From: Sporolactobacillus vineae DSM 21990 = SL153
Lineage (GTDB): Bacteria; Bacillota; Bacilli; Bacillales; Sporolactobacillaceae
NCBI RefSeq assembly: GCF_000377985.1
Contig: NZ_KB899048.1
Span: forward strand, 1 to 64,000
Reading direction: 5' to 3'
Length of the DNA: 64,000 nucleotides
A program made the position numbers and the translations under genes. The notes under the pieces were generated by a model, which saw only the letters and a list, made by a program, of their open reading frames with translations, was not told the origin of the DNA and did no database searches. Positions 26,547 through 35,606 of the stretch are shown in pieces. The stretch's first letter is position 1. Each line of letters begins with the position of its first letter.

Positions 26547-26650
26547 TGGCCTCACTCCTCGGATCAAAATCCCTGAATCATGAAGGGAGCTTTACCGAAA
26601 CTGCCTGTGTTCGATCATATGCCGGATCCTCTGCCGCTTATTCATGCCGC

Positions 26651-26678
26651 AAAAAAAGACCGGAGGCCTGATCCGATC
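26651..26678 (-). terminator. Terminator of mntR
   Basis: A 7-bp stem GATCGGA/TCCGGTC (26658-26678, one G-T pair) is followed by seven T on the minus strand. Confidence 0.75.
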
Positions 26679-26701
26679 TTCTGCCTTAACGGCACTGGTA
26701 T

Positions 26702-27133
26702 CTATTCATCAAATTCTTCGCTTCGTTCTTTAATCTCCAGCAGCTGCTCCACACGTTTCGGGTCTTCTTCAAAATACTGGACCACATCGCCGATCCGGTC
26801 AATCGAATCCCAGCTCAGGTGATGCTCGATGCCTTCCACATCTTTATATACGTTGTCCTCTCCGACTCCGATCAGTTTCAGAAAGTCTTCCAGCAGCTCA
26901 TGGCGATAGACAAGCCTTTTCCCCATTTTCTTGCCCTTTGCCGTCAGGATAAATCCCCGGTATTTCTCATAGATCAGATACTGATCCTTATCCAGTTTCT
27001 GAACCATTTTGGTCACTGATGACGAATGAACATCCAGCGCTTCCGCAATATCGGAAACCCGGGCGTACCCTTTATCCTGTATCAGCCAGTAAATCCGCTC
27101 GATGTAGTCTTCCATACTTGGCGTAGGCGACAT
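26702..27133 (-). CDS. mntR: Manganese-responsive regulator MntR
   Basis: This 143-aa DtxR-family protein has a winged helix (residues about 4-70, [45 protein letters not shown]) and a metal-binding dimerisation domain with [25 protein letters not shown]. Metal ligands expected from the B. subtilis structure (D8, E11, H77, E99, E102, H103) appear to be kept. It represses manganese importers when Mn is sufficient. Start at the second ATG of an ATGATG pair (27133), with GGGGGAG at proper spacing. No mntABCD or mntH lies nearby. Confidence 0.96.
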   Translation of the reverse strand: MSPTPSMEDYIERIYWLIQDKGYARVSDIAEALDVHSSSVTKMVQKLDKDQYLIYEKYRGFILTAKGKKMGKRLVYRHELLEDFLKLIGVGEDNVYKDVEGIEHHLSWDSIDRIGDVVQYFEEDPKRVEQLLEIKERSEEFDE

Positions 27134-27337
27134 CATGTCTCCCCCTAACAACACGTCCCTTAATCACTTTCTTCATGTTACACTAACCATCTGCAAAAAA
27201 CAAGAAAGCCCGTTCCCCTCCTCTCTTTTGAAATAAGTGGTTCGTCACACGATCCTGTCCCTTCGCTTCCGGCTGTCTTTAAAAAATATCGAAGTGCCGC
27301 TATAATTATTAATGAAAAGTTTTGGGGGGAAAACAGT

Positions 27338-27721
27338 ATGCTCAGTTGGGTGATTCTGATTGTCCTGGCAGCGGCGTATCTGGGCTATGCAATTACATCC
27401 AGACTCATGCTGCGCAGGTATCTTACGACATTAAGCGAGGCTGACTTTCGCGCCGGTGAAAGAAAGGCGCAGCTGATTGACGTGCGTGAACCGAATGAAT
27501 TTAAGAACGGTCATATTCTGGGGGCCAGAAATATTCCCCTTGAACAGCTGAAAATGAGGAAGCAGGAGCTTCGTCATGACATGAAGATTTATCTCTATGA
27601 CTCGAACGGTTCCCGCAGTGCCCGAGCCGCCGCAACGCTGAAGCGCCTGGGATACCGCAATCTGTTCGATCTGCAGGGCGGATTCAAAAAATGGAACGGC
27701 AGAGTAAAAAAAGGTATTTGA
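27338..27721 (+). CDS. yqhL: Membrane-anchored rhodanese-like protein YqhL, catalytic Cys replaced
   Basis: This 127-aa protein has one N-terminal membrane helix (residues 3-20) and a rhodanese domain (about 33-122) with LIDVREPNEFKNGHILGARNIP and the C-terminal LGYRNLFDLQGGFKKW. The active-site loop reads YDSNGSRS: residue 88, where sulfurtransferases have cysteine, is aspartate. It is therefore unlikely to carry a persulfide and may be a binding module. TTGGGGGG precedes the ATG, and a TATAAT lies at 27301-27306. Position between mntR and gcvPB matches B. subtilis. Confidence 0.88.
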   Translation: MLSWVILIVLAAAYLGYAITSRLMLRRYLTTLSEADFRAGERKAQLIDVREPNEFKNGHILGARNIPLEQLKMRKQELRHDMKIYLYDSNGSRSARAAATLKRLGYRNLFDLQGGFKKWNGRVKKGI

Positions 27722-27734
27722 CCGGTTTGCTGAA

Positions 27735-27776
27735 AAAAGCGCGTCCCCGATTGATCTTCGGGTGACGCGCTTTTTA
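27735..27776. terminator. Bidirectional terminator between yqhL and gcvPB
   Basis: The stem AAAAAGCGCGTC/GACGCGCTTTTT works for both converging transcripts because each arm is flanked by A or T runs. Confidence 0.8.
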
Positions 27777-27819
27777 TGATATCACGGCCGGTTCCGACGC
27801 GAACGCCGCGAATCGCCGC

Positions 27820-29283
27820 TTATTTTTTAAAGCGAAGTACAGGGTGACGTGCTGCGCGGGTTTCATCCAGCCGTGCGACAACCGTCGTGTGCGGTGCACT
27901 TTGAACCGTCTTCGGATCATCTTCTGCTTCATGGCTGATCGTAATCAGGTGTTCTGCGAACGCATCCAGTGTTTCCTTAGACTCGGTTTCAGTCGGTTCG
28001 ATCATCATCGCCTCATCTACAATCAATGGAAAATAAATAGTCGGCGGATAGTAGCCGAAATCGAGCAGGCGCTTTGCCATATCCAGCGTACGGACACCCA
28101 GTGCCTTCTGACGGCTTCCCGACAGGACAAACTCATGCTTGCAGAACTGACTGAACGGCATCTCAAAATCTTCGGAAAGCTTCTTTTTCAGATAATTCGC
28201 GTTCAGCACAGCATCCCGGGATACCTGCCGAAGCCCTTCCGGACCCATTGTCCGGATATAGGCATAGGCACGGACATTGATGCCGAAGTTCCCGAAAAAC
28301 GCCTTAACCCTGCCGATCGACTGCGGACGGTCGTCGTCCAGACCATAGCTTCCATCCGGGTGCCGGATGATCAATGGTTTGGGAAGAAACGGGGCCAGTT
28401 CCTTTTTCACACCGACAGGGCCGGATCCAGGTCCGCCGCCGCCGTGCGGTCCGGTAAATGTTTTATGGAGATTGAGATGGACAACGTCGTAGCCCATGTC
28501 GCCAGGGCGGGTCAGTCCCATGATCGCGTTCATATTGGCGCCGTCATAATACACTTTTCCGCCGGCCGCATGGACAATCTCGGCAATTTCCTGAATATGT
28601 GTTTCAAACAGACCCAGTGTATTCGGATTCGTCAGCATCAGGGCGGCTGTCTGATCATCCGCGACCCGCTTCAAATCCTCCAGATCCACCAGTCCGTTCG
28701 CATCGGATTTGACGGTCACCGTATCAAATCCGGCAACAGAAGCAGAGGCAGGATTCGTGCCGTGCGCCGTATCCGGGATAATGACCTTGGTTCGACGGAT
28801 ATCCTTCCGGGCTCCATGGAACGCTTTAATGATTCTCAGACCGGTCCACTCGCCATGCGCACCGGCTGCAGGCTGAAGCGTCATCGCGTCCATTCCGGTG
28901 ATCGCCTCAAGGTTGGTCTGCAGCCTGTATAACAGTTCCAGTGCACCCTGAACCGTTTGCTCATCCTGCAGCGGGTGAATCGCATTGAATCCTGAAAGAC
29001 GGGCTACTTTCTCATTGACTTTCGGATTATATTTCATCGTACACGAACCGAGCGGATAGAATCCATTGTCAACACCGAAATTTCGGCGGGATAAGGCCGT
29101 ATAGTGTCGGACGAGCTGCAGTTCAGAAACTTCCGGAAAGTCCGGTTCATCCTGCCGCAGATAATCTGCCGGGATCCACTCGCCGACCGGCGTTTCCGGA
29201 ACATCCAGTGCCGGCAGACTGTACGCCGTGCGTCCCTTTCTGGATTGTTCGAAAATCAGCGGCTGATTCTTTTCAGCGGGCAT
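27820..29283 (-). CDS. gcvPB: Glycine dehydrogenase (decarboxylating) subunit 2
   Basis: This 487-aa half of the P-protein binds pyridoxal phosphate: the lysine is in [36 protein letters not shown] and the N-terminal [17 protein letters not shown] are diagnostic. With subunit 1 it decarboxylates glycine and passes the aminomethyl group to lipoyl-GcvH. The ATG at 29283 has GGAGGTGA at six bases; a TTG two codons earlier is too close. It overlaps the gcvPA 3' end by 11 bp. GcvH and the L-protein are not in the window. Confidence 0.97.
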   Translation of the reverse strand: MPAEKNQPLIFEQSRKGRTAYSLPALDVPETPVGEWIPADYLRQDEPDFPEVSELQLVRHYTALSRRNFGVDNGFYPLGSCTMKYNPKVNEKVARLSGFNAIHPLQDEQTVQGALELLYRLQTNLEAITGMDAMTLQPAAGAHGEWTGLRIIKAFHGARKDIRRTKVIIPDTAHGTNPASASVAGFDTVTVKSDANGLVDLEDLKRVADDQTAALMLTNPNTLGLFETHIQEIAEIVHAAGGKVYYDGANMNAIMGLTRPGDMGYDVVHLNLHKTFTGPHGGGGPGSGPVGVKKELAPFLPKPLIIRHPDGSYGLDDDRPQSIGRVKAFFGNFGINVRAYAYIRTMGPEGLRQVSRDAVLNANYLKKKLSEDFEMPFSQFCKHEFVLSGSRQKALGVRTLDMAKRLLDFGYYPPTIYFPLIVDEAMMIEPTETESKETLDAFAEHLITISHEAEDDPKTVQSAPHTTVVARLDETRAARHPVLRFKK

Positions 29284-30631
29284 CGACAATCACCTCCAGA
29301 GCGTGAACAAACTGATCAATTTCGTCTTTCGTGCGCATCTCGGTCACAGCGATCAGCATTCTTCCGGCCATTTCCGGAACCCTTCTGCCCAGGTCGAATC
29401 CGCCGATAAAGCCCTGCCGCATCAGCTTTTCATTCACCGATGATGCAGACTGACCGAGATCGATCACAAACTCGTTAAAAAAGCTGTCTTCATAAAGCAC
29501 TGTGAACCCCTTCTGCCGCAGCTGACCGGCTGCATAGTGGGCCTTCTGAATGTTCTGGGCTGCGAGTTCCCGGATGCCCTGTTTGCCGAAAGCCACCATC
29601 GCCACTGAGGAAGCCAGTGCATTAAGTGCCTGGTTCGAACAGATGTTGGACGTCGCCTTATCCCGGCGAATGTGCTGCTCGCGGGCTTGCAGTGTCAGAA
29701 CATATCCGCGCTGGCCTTGCTCGTCGACGGTTTCTCCGACCAGCCGCCCGGGGATTTTATGAATCAGATTCTTTTTTACAGCAAAATAGCCGCAGTGGGG
29801 GCCGCCGAACGATTCCGTGATGCCGAGCGGCTGACAATCACCGACCACAATATCTGCGTCAAAAGCACCCGGGGGTGTCAGAATGCCAAGTGCCAGCGGA
29901 TCTGAGGACACGACGAATTTTACACCTTTATGTTGATGAACAGCTTCCTCAATGTCCCTGAGACGTTCAATCTGTCCATAAAAATTGGGATACTGGACAA
30001 TGACGCAGGCTGTGTCTGCATCAATCTCCCGGTTGAGACGCGTCACATCCGTTACCCCGTCAGCAGACGGAATGGTAACCACCTTTAATTTTCTTCCCTC
30101 TGCATAAGTATGTAATACCTCGCGATACTGCGGATGCACCGTTTCTGAAACAATGATTTTCTTCCGGCGTGTACTGCCGGCTGAGAGCAGTGCCGCCTCA
30201 GCCAGCGCCGTCGACCCGTCGTACATCGAAGAATTGGCTGCATCCATGCCGGTCAGTTCACAGATCAGCGTCTGAAATTCGAAAATGGCCTGCAGTTCGC
30301 CCTGTGAGACTTCCGCCTGATACGGTGTATACGCTGTGTAAAATTCGCCGCGCGAGATCACACTGTCGACTACTGACGGAATGTAGTGATCATAGACGCC
30401 GGCTCCGAGAAATGACGGATACTGTTCTGTCGTCCTGTTCTTCAGGGCCAGTCCAGAGAGCAGCCGGATCAGTTCCGGCTCCGACAGCGCTTTTTCCACA
30501 TTTAAAGTACCGTGAAAGCGAATTTTCTCCGGGACATCGGTATACAGTTCGTCTTCATCGGCAATGCCGATTTCATCGAGCATCGCCTTCCTGTCTTCAT
30601 CCGTTGCCGGCAGGTAACGAAATCCTGTCAT
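29273..30631 (-). CDS. gcvPA: Glycine dehydrogenase (decarboxylating) subunit 1
   Basis: This 452-aa N-terminal half of the P-protein has [51 protein letters not shown] and [13 protein letters not shown], all standard for GcvPA. It lacks the PLP lysine, which is in GcvPB. Split P-proteins are usual in Firmicutes. It lies 15 bp after gcvT, with GGGGGAAGAAG before the ATG. Confidence 0.97.
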   Translation of the reverse strand: MTGFRYLPATDEDRKAMLDEIGIADEDELYTDVPEKIRFHGTLNVEKALSEPELIRLLSGLALKNRTTEQYPSFLGAGVYDHYIPSVVDSVISRGEFYTAYTPYQAEVSQGELQAIFEFQTLICELTGMDAANSSMYDGSTALAEAALLSAGSTRRKKIIVSETVHPQYREVLHTYAEGRKLKVVTIPSADGVTDVTRLNREIDADTACVIVQYPNFYGQIERLRDIEEAVHQHKGVKFVVSSDPLALGILTPPGAFDADIVVGDCQPLGITESFGGPHCGYFAVKKNLIHKIPGRLVGETVDEQGQRGYVLTLQAREQHIRRDKATSNICSNQALNALASSVAMVAFGKQGIRELAAQNIQKAHYAAGQLRQKGFTVLYEDSFFNEFVIDLGQSASSVNEKLMRQGFIGGFDLGRRVPEMAGRMLIAVTEMRTKDEIDQFVHALEVIVDAR

Positions 30632-30646
30632 GAATCTTCTTCCCCC

Positions 30647-31744
30647 TCAGCTTCTTTTGTAAAATGGCGTTCTGACAACCTGAGCCTGTTTCTGCTTGCC
30701 GCGAACATCTATTTCAACGACTGTGCCGATCGACGTGTAAGCCGCATCGATCAGTGCCAGACCGAGATTTTTCCCCAGTGTCGGTGATTGTGTGCCCGAT
30801 GTGATCTCCCCGATTCTGACTCCGCCGGCATAGACCGGATAATGAGCACGCGGGATTGCCCGGTCAAGCATCTCAATACCGACAGACTTGCGCGACAGGC
30901 CGTTTTTCTTCTGACCGGCCAGTGCCTCCCTGCCGATAAAATCAGCCTTCTTTCCGGTTTTCACGGCAAAGCCGATACCCGCTTCCAGCGGCGAGATCGA
31001 CGCACTCAGCTCCTGCCCATATAAAGGCAGGCGGGCCTCAAAGCGCAGTGTATCACGGGCACCCAGCCCGCACGGCAGAAGCCCGTCATCCTTCCCTGCT
31101 TCCAGTAAAGCCGACCAGAGCGATGCCGCATGATTCCATGGGCAGTAAATTTCAAAACCATCCTCACCCGTATACCCGGTACGCGAAAGCAGGACATCGG
31201 TCCCCGCTACCGGTACATTTTGTCTGAACTTAAAGTGAGGCAGGGCCGACGGATCAAATGCGGTTAATTTCTGCAGAATGCCTGCCGCACGCGGCCCCTG
31301 AAGTGCAAGCAGGGCAATATTTTCAGATTCATTGGTCAGTTCCGCCTGACCGTCGAGGTGCCTGGTCAGCCAGTCGAAGTCCTTGTCAATATTTGCTGCA
31401 TTCACGACCAGCATGAAATTGGTCGCCGTCAGTCGATAGATCATCAGGTCATCGACCGTGCCGCCGTTCTCATAGCACATGGCTGTATACATGGCATCGC
31501 CAGGTTCTGTGCGCGAAACGTCGTTGGTCACCATCCTCTGCAAAAAAGATTCGGCATTTTTCCCTTCAAGGTAAAATTCACCCATGTGGGATACATCGAA
31601 AAGACCGGCAGCGGTCCGCACAGCCTGGTGCTCCTGCTTGATTCCGGAGATCTGTACAGGCAGCAGGTAGCCGCCGAAATCAATCAGCTTAGCACCCATC
31701 TTTTGATACGTATCGTAAAGCGGTGTTGTTTTCATTTCCGGCAT
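30647..31744 (-). CDS. gcvT: Aminomethyltransferase (T-protein)
   Basis: This 365-aa enzyme takes the methylene group from aminomethyl-lipoyl-GcvH to tetrahydrofolate. It has [36 protein letters not shown] with the folate-site aspartate nearby, [14 protein letters not shown] and GAGIGFAVK-like C-terminal parts, and [20 protein letters not shown]. It is the first gene after the glycine riboswitch, with GGAGG 11 bases before the ATG. Length is normal. Confidence 0.97.
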   Translation of the reverse strand: MPEMKTTPLYDTYQKMGAKLIDFGGYLLPVQISGIKQEHQAVRTAAGLFDVSHMGEFYLEGKNAESFLQRMVTNDVSRTEPGDAMYTAMCYENGGTVDDLMIYRLTATNFMLVVNAANIDKDFDWLTRHLDGQAELTNESENIALLALQGPRAAGILQKLTAFDPSALPHFKFRQNVPVAGTDVLLSRTGYTGEDGFEIYCPWNHAASLWSALLEAGKDDGLLPCGLGARDTLRFEARLPLYGQELSASISPLEAGIGFAVKTGKKADFIGREALAGQKKNGLSRKSVGIEMLDRAIPRAHYPVYAGGVRIGEITSGTQSPTLGKNLGLALIDAAYTSIGTVVEIDVRGKQKQAQVVRTPFYKRS

Positions 31745-31784
31745 CTCTTAAGTAACCTCCCCGGTTGTTCGTTCCATTCTTTAA

Positions 31785-31838
31785 GAAAAAAAGCAAAAAA
31801 GGACAGGGGAAAACAAGATTGTGTTTTCCCCTGTCCTT
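31785..31838 (-). terminator. Riboswitch-controlled terminator ahead of gcvT
   Basis: A perfect 16-bp stem AGGACAGGGGAAAACA (31800-31815 with 31822-31837) and a six-base loop are followed by TTTTTTGC on the minus strand. Its 5' arm can instead join the second aptamer, which is how glycine would prevent termination (inference from known gcvT riboswitches). Confidence 0.9.
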
Positions 31839-32005
31839 AAACCTGAAAGTTTATCACTTCACAGATGAAGCGGTATCCCCTTTGGTGGCTGCATAAGCAC
31901 TCTCCAGAGGTGCGTCTGTCACAGGTCTCTTTTGCCTGAGAGATTCGCTTTCGTTTGCTCCTTCGGCGTCGCATCGCTGCGCCCTCTCCCCGGGACATCA
32001 TCCGC
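31839..32005 (-). promoter_or_regulatory. Tandem glycine riboswitch
   Basis: On the minus strand the first aptamer starts near GGGAGAGGGCGCAGCG and contains CGCCGAAGGAGCAAACG and TCTCTCAGGCAAAAGAGACC. The second contains TCTGGAGAGTGC, GCCACCAAAGGGGATACC and CTTTCAGG. These are the conserved elements of the two glycine-binding aptamers. It precedes a terminator and gcvT, so glycine should turn the operon on. Confidence 0.93.
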
Positions 32006-32058
32006 AAAATATTCAGCTGGTTTACCTGTAAGCATTTTGGCTCATACTAACTATTATT

Positions 32059-32087
32059 ATCCTACATGCTCGCATCGCTAAAAGCAA
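32059..32087 (-). promoter_or_regulatory. Promoter of the gcv operon
   Basis: The -35 box TTGCTT (32082-32087) and the -10 box TAGGAT (32059-32064) have a 17-bp spacer on the minus strand. It starts about 50 bp upstream of the riboswitch and is divergent from yqhH. Confidence 0.55.
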
Positions 32088-32127
32088 TGACTAGTTCACA
32101 AAATATTAACATTTAAGGTGCTAATTT

Positions 32128-33798
32128 ATGGAACCGATAATTCAGTTTGACCGTTCATGGCAGAACGATTTTTTAAAAAAAATTGACGATGACGGTCCCT
32201 GGGCTAATCCGGAGCTCTTTGAGCTCGCTTATCAGGCTGAGAAGGAGAGCATGATCCCCTCCTTTCAAGGTCTGGTGGCTCCGGGAATGCTCCCGGCATT
32301 GAACCTGCATCCTCATCAGATTGAAACAGCCCGCCAGGTCATCGAAAAAATGCATGGTAAAGCGATCTTAGCCGATGAGGTCGGGCTCGGCAAAACGATC
32401 GAGGCCGGACTTGTTATTAAGGAGTATATGCTCCGTGGGCTTGTCCGGAAAGTCCTGATTCTTGTTCCGGCGTCGCTCGTCCTTCAGTGGGTAGCCGAAC
32501 TGAACCGTAAATTCTCCATTCCTGCCGTCCCTCAGCGCAAAACCTATGTCTGGGACGCCTGCGATATCGTCGTTTCATCGATCGATACAGCCAAGCGGGA
32601 ACCGCACCGCAGTCTCGTTCTGAAACAGGACTATGATCTGATCGTGATCGACGAAGCCCATAAACTGAAGAATCAGCAAACCCGGAATTATCAGTTCGTC
32701 CGCGAGCTCAGGAAGAAGTTCTGTCTGCTCCTGACGGCAACGCCGATTCAGAATCGGCTGGATGAAATCTTCTATCTCGTTTCAATTCTGAAACCGGGAT
32801 TTCTAGGAAACGAGGCACAATTTTCACGAACCTTCAAGTCCGGGAACCGCTCCGTGAAAAATGAAGATCGGCTTAAGCAGCTCGTCGATCAGGTGATGGT
32901 CCGCAACCGGCGCTCAGATACGGGTATGGACTGGCCAAAGCGAATTGTTGCTTCGATTCCAGTTCAATTTTCAGCCGAGGAACGGACTTTTTATCAGTCG
33001 CTTGATCTGCTGAAGCAGGCCGGACTGGTCGACGGATTTACCCTTCTCACCGTGAAACGTGAGGCATGCAGCAGCCGGGAAGCGGCTTACGTGACCTTGA
33101 ACAAGAGATACCGGAAGTCGGCGAATCCGGAAAACCAGCAACTCTGGAACACTGTTTTTCAGAAACTCAATACGGTCCGGAGCAATGCCAAGGCGGAGAA
33201 GGCACTGGAACTGATCCGGAAAATTGACGACAAGGTCATCATTTTTACAGAATACCGCGCGACCCAGCTTTACCTCCAGTGGTACCTGAAACAGTACGGC
33301 ATCAGTTCTGTCCCCTACAGCGGCGGATTCAGGCGGGGGAAAAAAGACTGGATGCGCAGCTTGTTTGAAAACAGAGTTCAGGTATTGATCGCCACCGAAG
33401 CCGGCGGTGAAGGGATCAACCTCCAGTTTGCCAGCCACCTGATCAATTATGATCTGCCCTGGAATCCGATGCGGGTGGAGCAGCGGATCGGACGCATCCA
33501 CCGTCTGGGGCAGAAGGAGGATGTGCACATTTATAATTTTGCCGTTCAGGATACTGTAGAAAACCATATTCTCGATCTTCTTTACAATAAGATCGACTTG
33601 TTTGAACAGGTGGTCGGCGAACTGGACGAGATTCTGGCCCGGATCAATCTGAAAGACCTGGACCACCAGGTCAGCCGGATTTTTGAAGAATCCGATTCTG
33701 AAGGTGAACTGCGGATAAAACTGGACAATCTGAGCAGTGTCATCAATTCGGAAAAGAACACACTCGCGGCGGAGGATGGGTTCCATGCAGCAAACTGA
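32128..33798 (+). CDS. yqhH: SNF2-family helicase YqhH
   Basis: This 556-aa SF2 ATPase has Walker A DEVGLGKTIEAGLV (about residues 84-97), LILVPASLVLQW, the DEAH box VIDEAHKLKN, LLLTATPIQNRLDE, and C-terminal motifs TEAGGEGINLQFASHLINYDLPWNPMRVEQRIGRIHRLGQ. It belongs to the RapA/Snf2-like group. In B. subtilis YqhH has no settled role; displacement of proteins or RNA polymerase from DNA is a guess. It is divergent from the gcv operon and overlaps yqhG by 14 bp, so the two products probably work together. Confidence 0.92.
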   Translation: MEPIIQFDRSWQNDFLKKIDDDGPWANPELFELAYQAEKESMIPSFQGLVAPGMLPALNLHPHQIETARQVIEKMHGKAILADEVGLGKTIEAGLVIKEYMLRGLVRKVLILVPASLVLQWVAELNRKFSIPAVPQRKTYVWDACDIVVSSIDTAKREPHRSLVLKQDYDLIVIDEAHKLKNQQTRNYQFVRELRKKFCLLLTATPIQNRLDEIFYLVSILKPGFLGNEAQFSRTFKSGNRSVKNEDRLKQLVDQVMVRNRRSDTGMDWPKRIVASIPVQFSAEERTFYQSLDLLKQAGLVDGFTLLTVKREACSSREAAYVTLNKRYRKSANPENQQLWNTVFQKLNTVRSNAKAEKALELIRKIDDKVIIFTEYRATQLYLQWYLKQYGISSVPYSGGFRRGKKDWMRSLFENRVQVLIATEAGGEGINLQFASHLINYDLPWNPMRVEQRIGRIHRLGQKEDVHIYNFAVQDTVENHILDLLYNKIDLFEQVVGELDEILARINLKDLDHQVSRIFEESDSEGELRIKLDNLSSVINSEKNTLAAEDGFHAAN

Positions 33799-34588
33799 TC
33801 TGATTCGCTATTTAACGCGTTTTTTTAAGGCAACCGGGTGCACGGTATTGCCGGCCTCGCATCAGGGGCAAATCCGGGTCCGCTTGACAGAGAAAATGGA
33901 TCAGCTCCTGATGAACCGGCCGTTTTACTGGCATTATATCCATCAGACCGGCGGTACTCCGGAAACCGCCACCCTGGTTCTAAATACGGATCTGACCATT
34001 GCCGAGGGAGAACCCATTTATCCCGGATCGCCCAGACTCCACCAGATTTTTAAGGCAGCCAGGCAACTGGCGATGTTTATCCGAATGTATCAGAAGATTC
34101 CGGAGCAGGCGGACCGCGCGCTGGAACCATGGATCGAACTGAACGTGAAAATCAGCGATCGATGCGATCTGAAGCGTGACCGGATGGCATCGATCGGCCT
34201 GCAGCTGATCAATGGTACCCTGATCGAAGGGTTCCATCAAGTGCTGAACAAACTGGAACTTTCCTCCAGGATGCCGGATTATTGTTACACACTAACGCCG
34301 CTGATAACGGTCCGCAGCGGCCTGATACGGATTGAAAAGCTGATTGAAAAAGAGCTGAGAGGCGAATCTGCCGAATGGGCCGATGAAGCAGAATACCGCT
34401 GGAACCAGGATCAGCGGCTTCTGGATTTATTCTATGAGCACGAGACGGAAATGCCTGACGTCTATACACAGGAATGCGAAACACTCAAAGAGCTGTACCA
34501 GCCGCGAACAACTGTCAGACTGGTCAATGCCGGTTTATACTATCTTCGGTCGGAGACCTTCCTTCCAGACCGAATCATAAGCCGTTAA
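33785..34588 (+). CDS. yqhG: YqhG family protein
   Basis: This 267-aa protein begins at the ATG 33785 behind GGAGGATGG. It has VRLTEKMDQLLMNRPFYWHYIHQTGG near the N-terminus and PGSPRLHQIF. No signal, membrane span or known catalytic motif is seen; the second half is charged and helical (EKLIEKELRGESAEWADEAEYRW). It matches YqhG of Bacillus, always paired with YqhH and of unknown function. Its last 14 bases overlap the end of comGB on the other strand. In B. subtilis sinIR-tasA lie beyond it; none are here. Confidence 0.85.
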   Translation: MQQTDLIRYLTRFFKATGCTVLPASHQGQIRVRLTEKMDQLLMNRPFYWHYIHQTGGTPETATLVLNTDLTIAEGEPIYPGSPRLHQIFKAARQLAMFIRMYQKIPEQADRALEPWIELNVKISDRCDLKRDRMASIGLQLINGTLIEGFHQVLNKLELSSRMPDYCYTLTPLITVRSGLIRIEKLIEKELRGESAEWADEAEYRWNQDQRLLDLFYEHETEMPDVYTQECETLKELYQPRTTVRLVNAGLYYLRSETFLPDRIISR

Positions 34589-35606
34589 TCATCTGGAAAA
34601 CCGGCAGAAGTACGGAAGCAAAGAGTCCAAGCACCAGTCCGCCGATGACAAGTAGGAGCGCCGGCTGACAGAATAACAAGAGCGTCTGCATCCGCTGTTC
34701 CATCTTTTCCATCACCTTGGCACTGTAAGTCGATAAGGAAGGACCCAGCATACTGTTCAGCTGGCCGTGATGGATCACTGCGGCGAGTTCCGGCAGATAC
34801 CATCGTGAAGTGCGAACGGCTGCCTCCAGCCGTTCGCCGTGAAGCAGCAACCGACGGAGACGCACTGCTTCATATTTTAGAAACGGCGTCGTGCCTTTCT
34901 CTGACAAGCTGTCCATGGCCTGCCTGACGGAGAGGCCGGACCGGAGCAGACTTCCAAGATAAAATGAAAAATGATGGGTCAGATAGTAGCGGACATAGCG
35001 GCCTGCACCGGGAAGACGCAGAAGTAAACCGATTTGTCTACTGACCGGTAATCGCCTGAAATTTTTAACAGCCAGAACAAAGCAAAGACAGCCTGCCAGC
35101 ATCAGAGAAATCAGCAGGTAAATATGACTGCTGAACAGGATCAATATCCGCGTGATCAACGGCAGCCGGATCGACAGCGATTCATACAATCTGATAAAAC
35201 TCGGCAACAGGTATCGGCCGATGACAAAGACCATCAGGCAAAGCAGCCAGATCAGCAGAACCGGATAACGCAGCAGACGGATCAGTTTCTCATGATCCTC
35301 TTCCCGCCGCTGCATCATCTGTCCGCTCTCTTTCAGCCCTTCTGCCAGTTTTCCTGCGGATTCTGCAAAATAGACTGAACTGCAGACTTCACCGGGAAAG
35401 CCGCTTTCGCTCAGTGTTTCGTAGAAGTAATTTCCTTCCTTAAGGAGATTCAGCATCGCATCAAGTTTTCTACGGACAGACGGGGACTGATTGTACCGCT
35501 GCATCTGTATGGCAAGAAGAAGCGGATAGCCATCGGCAATACACTCGCCAAGATGAACGAGAAAGAGGGCGCGTTCTTTTTTAGTCCAGTCTTTTTTGAA
35601 GATCAA
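34575..35606 (-). CDS. comGB: Competence pseudopilus membrane protein ComGB
   Basis: This 343-aa protein has two type II secretion F domains with three membrane spans (around LLIWLLCLMVFVIGRYLLPSF, LLISLMLAGCLCFVLAV and the C-terminal LLLFCQPALLLVIGGLVLGLFASVLLPVFQMINGL). It would anchor the ATPase ComGA in the membrane for DNA-uptake pilus assembly. The start is probably a TTG at 35606, 11 bases after GGGAGG and inside the comGA end. The C-terminus is intact. However, comGC-comGG, which normally follow, are missing. Confidence 0.88.
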   Translation of the reverse strand: MIFKKDWTKKERALFLVHLGECIADGYPLLLAIQMQRYNQSPSVRRKLDAMLNLLKEGNYFYETLSESGFPGEVCSSVYFAESAGKLAEGLKESGQMMQRREEDHEKLIRLLRYPVLLIWLLCLMVFVIGRYLLPSFIRLYESLSIRLPLITRILILFSSHIYLLISLMLAGCLCFVLAVKNFRRLPVSRQIGLLLRLPGAGRYVRYYLTHHFSFYLGSLLRSGLSVRQAMDSLSEKGTTPFLKYEAVRLRRLLLHGERLEAAVRTSRWYLPELAAVIHHGQLNSMLGPSLSTYSAKVMEKMEQRMQTLLLFCQPALLLVIGGLVLGLFASVLLPVFQMINGL

